Source: Paenarthrobacter sp. Z7-10
GTDB lineage: Bacteria; Actinomycetota; Actinomycetes; Actinomycetales; Micrococcaceae
NCBI RefSeq assembly: GCF_026932795.1
Contig: NZ_JADPVH010000048.1
Span: 1-32,983, forward strand
Direction: 5' to 3'
Length of the DNA stretch: 32,983 nt
Part shown: positions 32,858 to 32,983 of the stretch, one piece after another
Layout: each line of letters starts with the position of its first letter
How positions within the stretch are numbered: position 1 is the stretch's first letter
Notes under the pieces: model-generated
The model's database searches: none
Told to the model about the DNA's origin: nothing
What the model saw: only the letters and a program-made list of their open reading frames with translations
Program-made: the position numbers and the translations under genes

Positions 32858-32983
32858 TCAGTGATCGTAGGCGGTCATGGAGCGACGCACAGCTTGGCCG
32901 ATCCGATCGTTGTGCCAGATCGCTGCGGTCAGGGCCAGCAGGCGTTGGACGACGCGGGCGGTGACGCCGGCGGGTGTCCGCCC
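32858..32983 (-). CDS. Transposase C-terminus, IS982-family type (5' part beyond window)
   Basis: The visible 41 residues read RTPAGVTARVVQRLLALTAA, then IWHND, and end RRSMTAYDH with a TGA. The ending AYDH with IWHN matches the C-terminus of IS982-family transposases as I know them. The rest lies past the window edge, so completeness and the terminal repeat cannot be judged. It lies just upstream of malQ (31 bases from its start) on the same strand, so an IS inserted there could alter malQ transcription. Confidence 0.75.
   Translation of the reverse strand, partial: GRTPAGVTARVVQRLLALTAAIWHNDRIGQAVRRSMTAYDH

Overview
The window is GC-rich and reads like the chromosome of a high-GC Gram-positive bacterium. 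Gene content points to the Micrococcaceae (Arthrobacter or a close relative): GTG and TTG starts are common, there is an LGFP-repeat/VanY secreted peptidase, an ETF operon carrying its own cytochrome b, and a YdcZ-type DMT exporter. The genus is inferred from gene style, not from a marker gene. No rRNA, tRNA or CRISPR array was seen.

Layout. Positions 1-5.7 kb hold a loose set of accessory genes: a chloramphenicol-phosphotransferase-like kinase, an MBL-fold hydrolase, a DJ-1/PfpI protein, a DUF427 protein, a frameshifted FAD monooxygenase and a small lipoprotein. Positions 5.8-9.5 kb hold a minus-strand operon, etfB-etfA-cytochrome b, in which the cytochrome has a very long Pro/Ala-rich N-terminal extension. 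Positions 9.6-15.8 kb hold an endonuclease/exonuclease/phosphatase-fold protein, a berberine-bridge-type FAD oxidase, a zinc alcohol dehydrogenase and a secreted phospholipase C/phosphoesterase. Positions 15.8-19.7 kb hold a DMT exporter diverging from a ferric-reductase/FMN-binding protein/ApbE operon, a compact extracytosolic flavin electron-transfer set. Positions 19.7-22.5 kb hold two small proteins of unknown function, the LGFP-VanY peptidase and a degraded GNAT acetyltransferase. Positions 22.6-26.9 kb hold two beta-propeller proteins. One is secreted. The other is a seven-bladed lectin-like propeller joined to a hydrophobic stretch and a HExxH metallopeptidase-like domain. Positions 27.0-32.8 kb hold a GH13 glucosidase, an aldo/keto reductase, an aminoglycoside-phosphotransferase-fold kinase and malQ. 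The right edge cuts into the 3' end of an IS982-type transposase.

How genes work together. ETF collects electrons from acyl-CoA or similar dehydrogenases, and the co-transcribed membrane cytochrome probably passes them to the respiratory chain. The ferric-reductase-like protein, the FMN-carrying protein and ApbE (which attaches the FMN) form one electron path across the membrane. GH13 and MalQ both act on alpha-glucans.

Unusual features. Three genes are disrupted: the FAD monooxygenase (frameshift plus a changed FAD-contact residue), the ferric reductase (5-bp duplication) and the GNAT (frameshift plus probable deletion). Tandem duplications recur at many scales (5, 9, 15, 19, 21, 26, 29, 30 and 312 bp), inside genes and between them. 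The best candidate for something new is the propeller-hydrophobic-metallopeptidase protein at 24778-26934, whose domain order resembles a binding/translocation/protease toxin.
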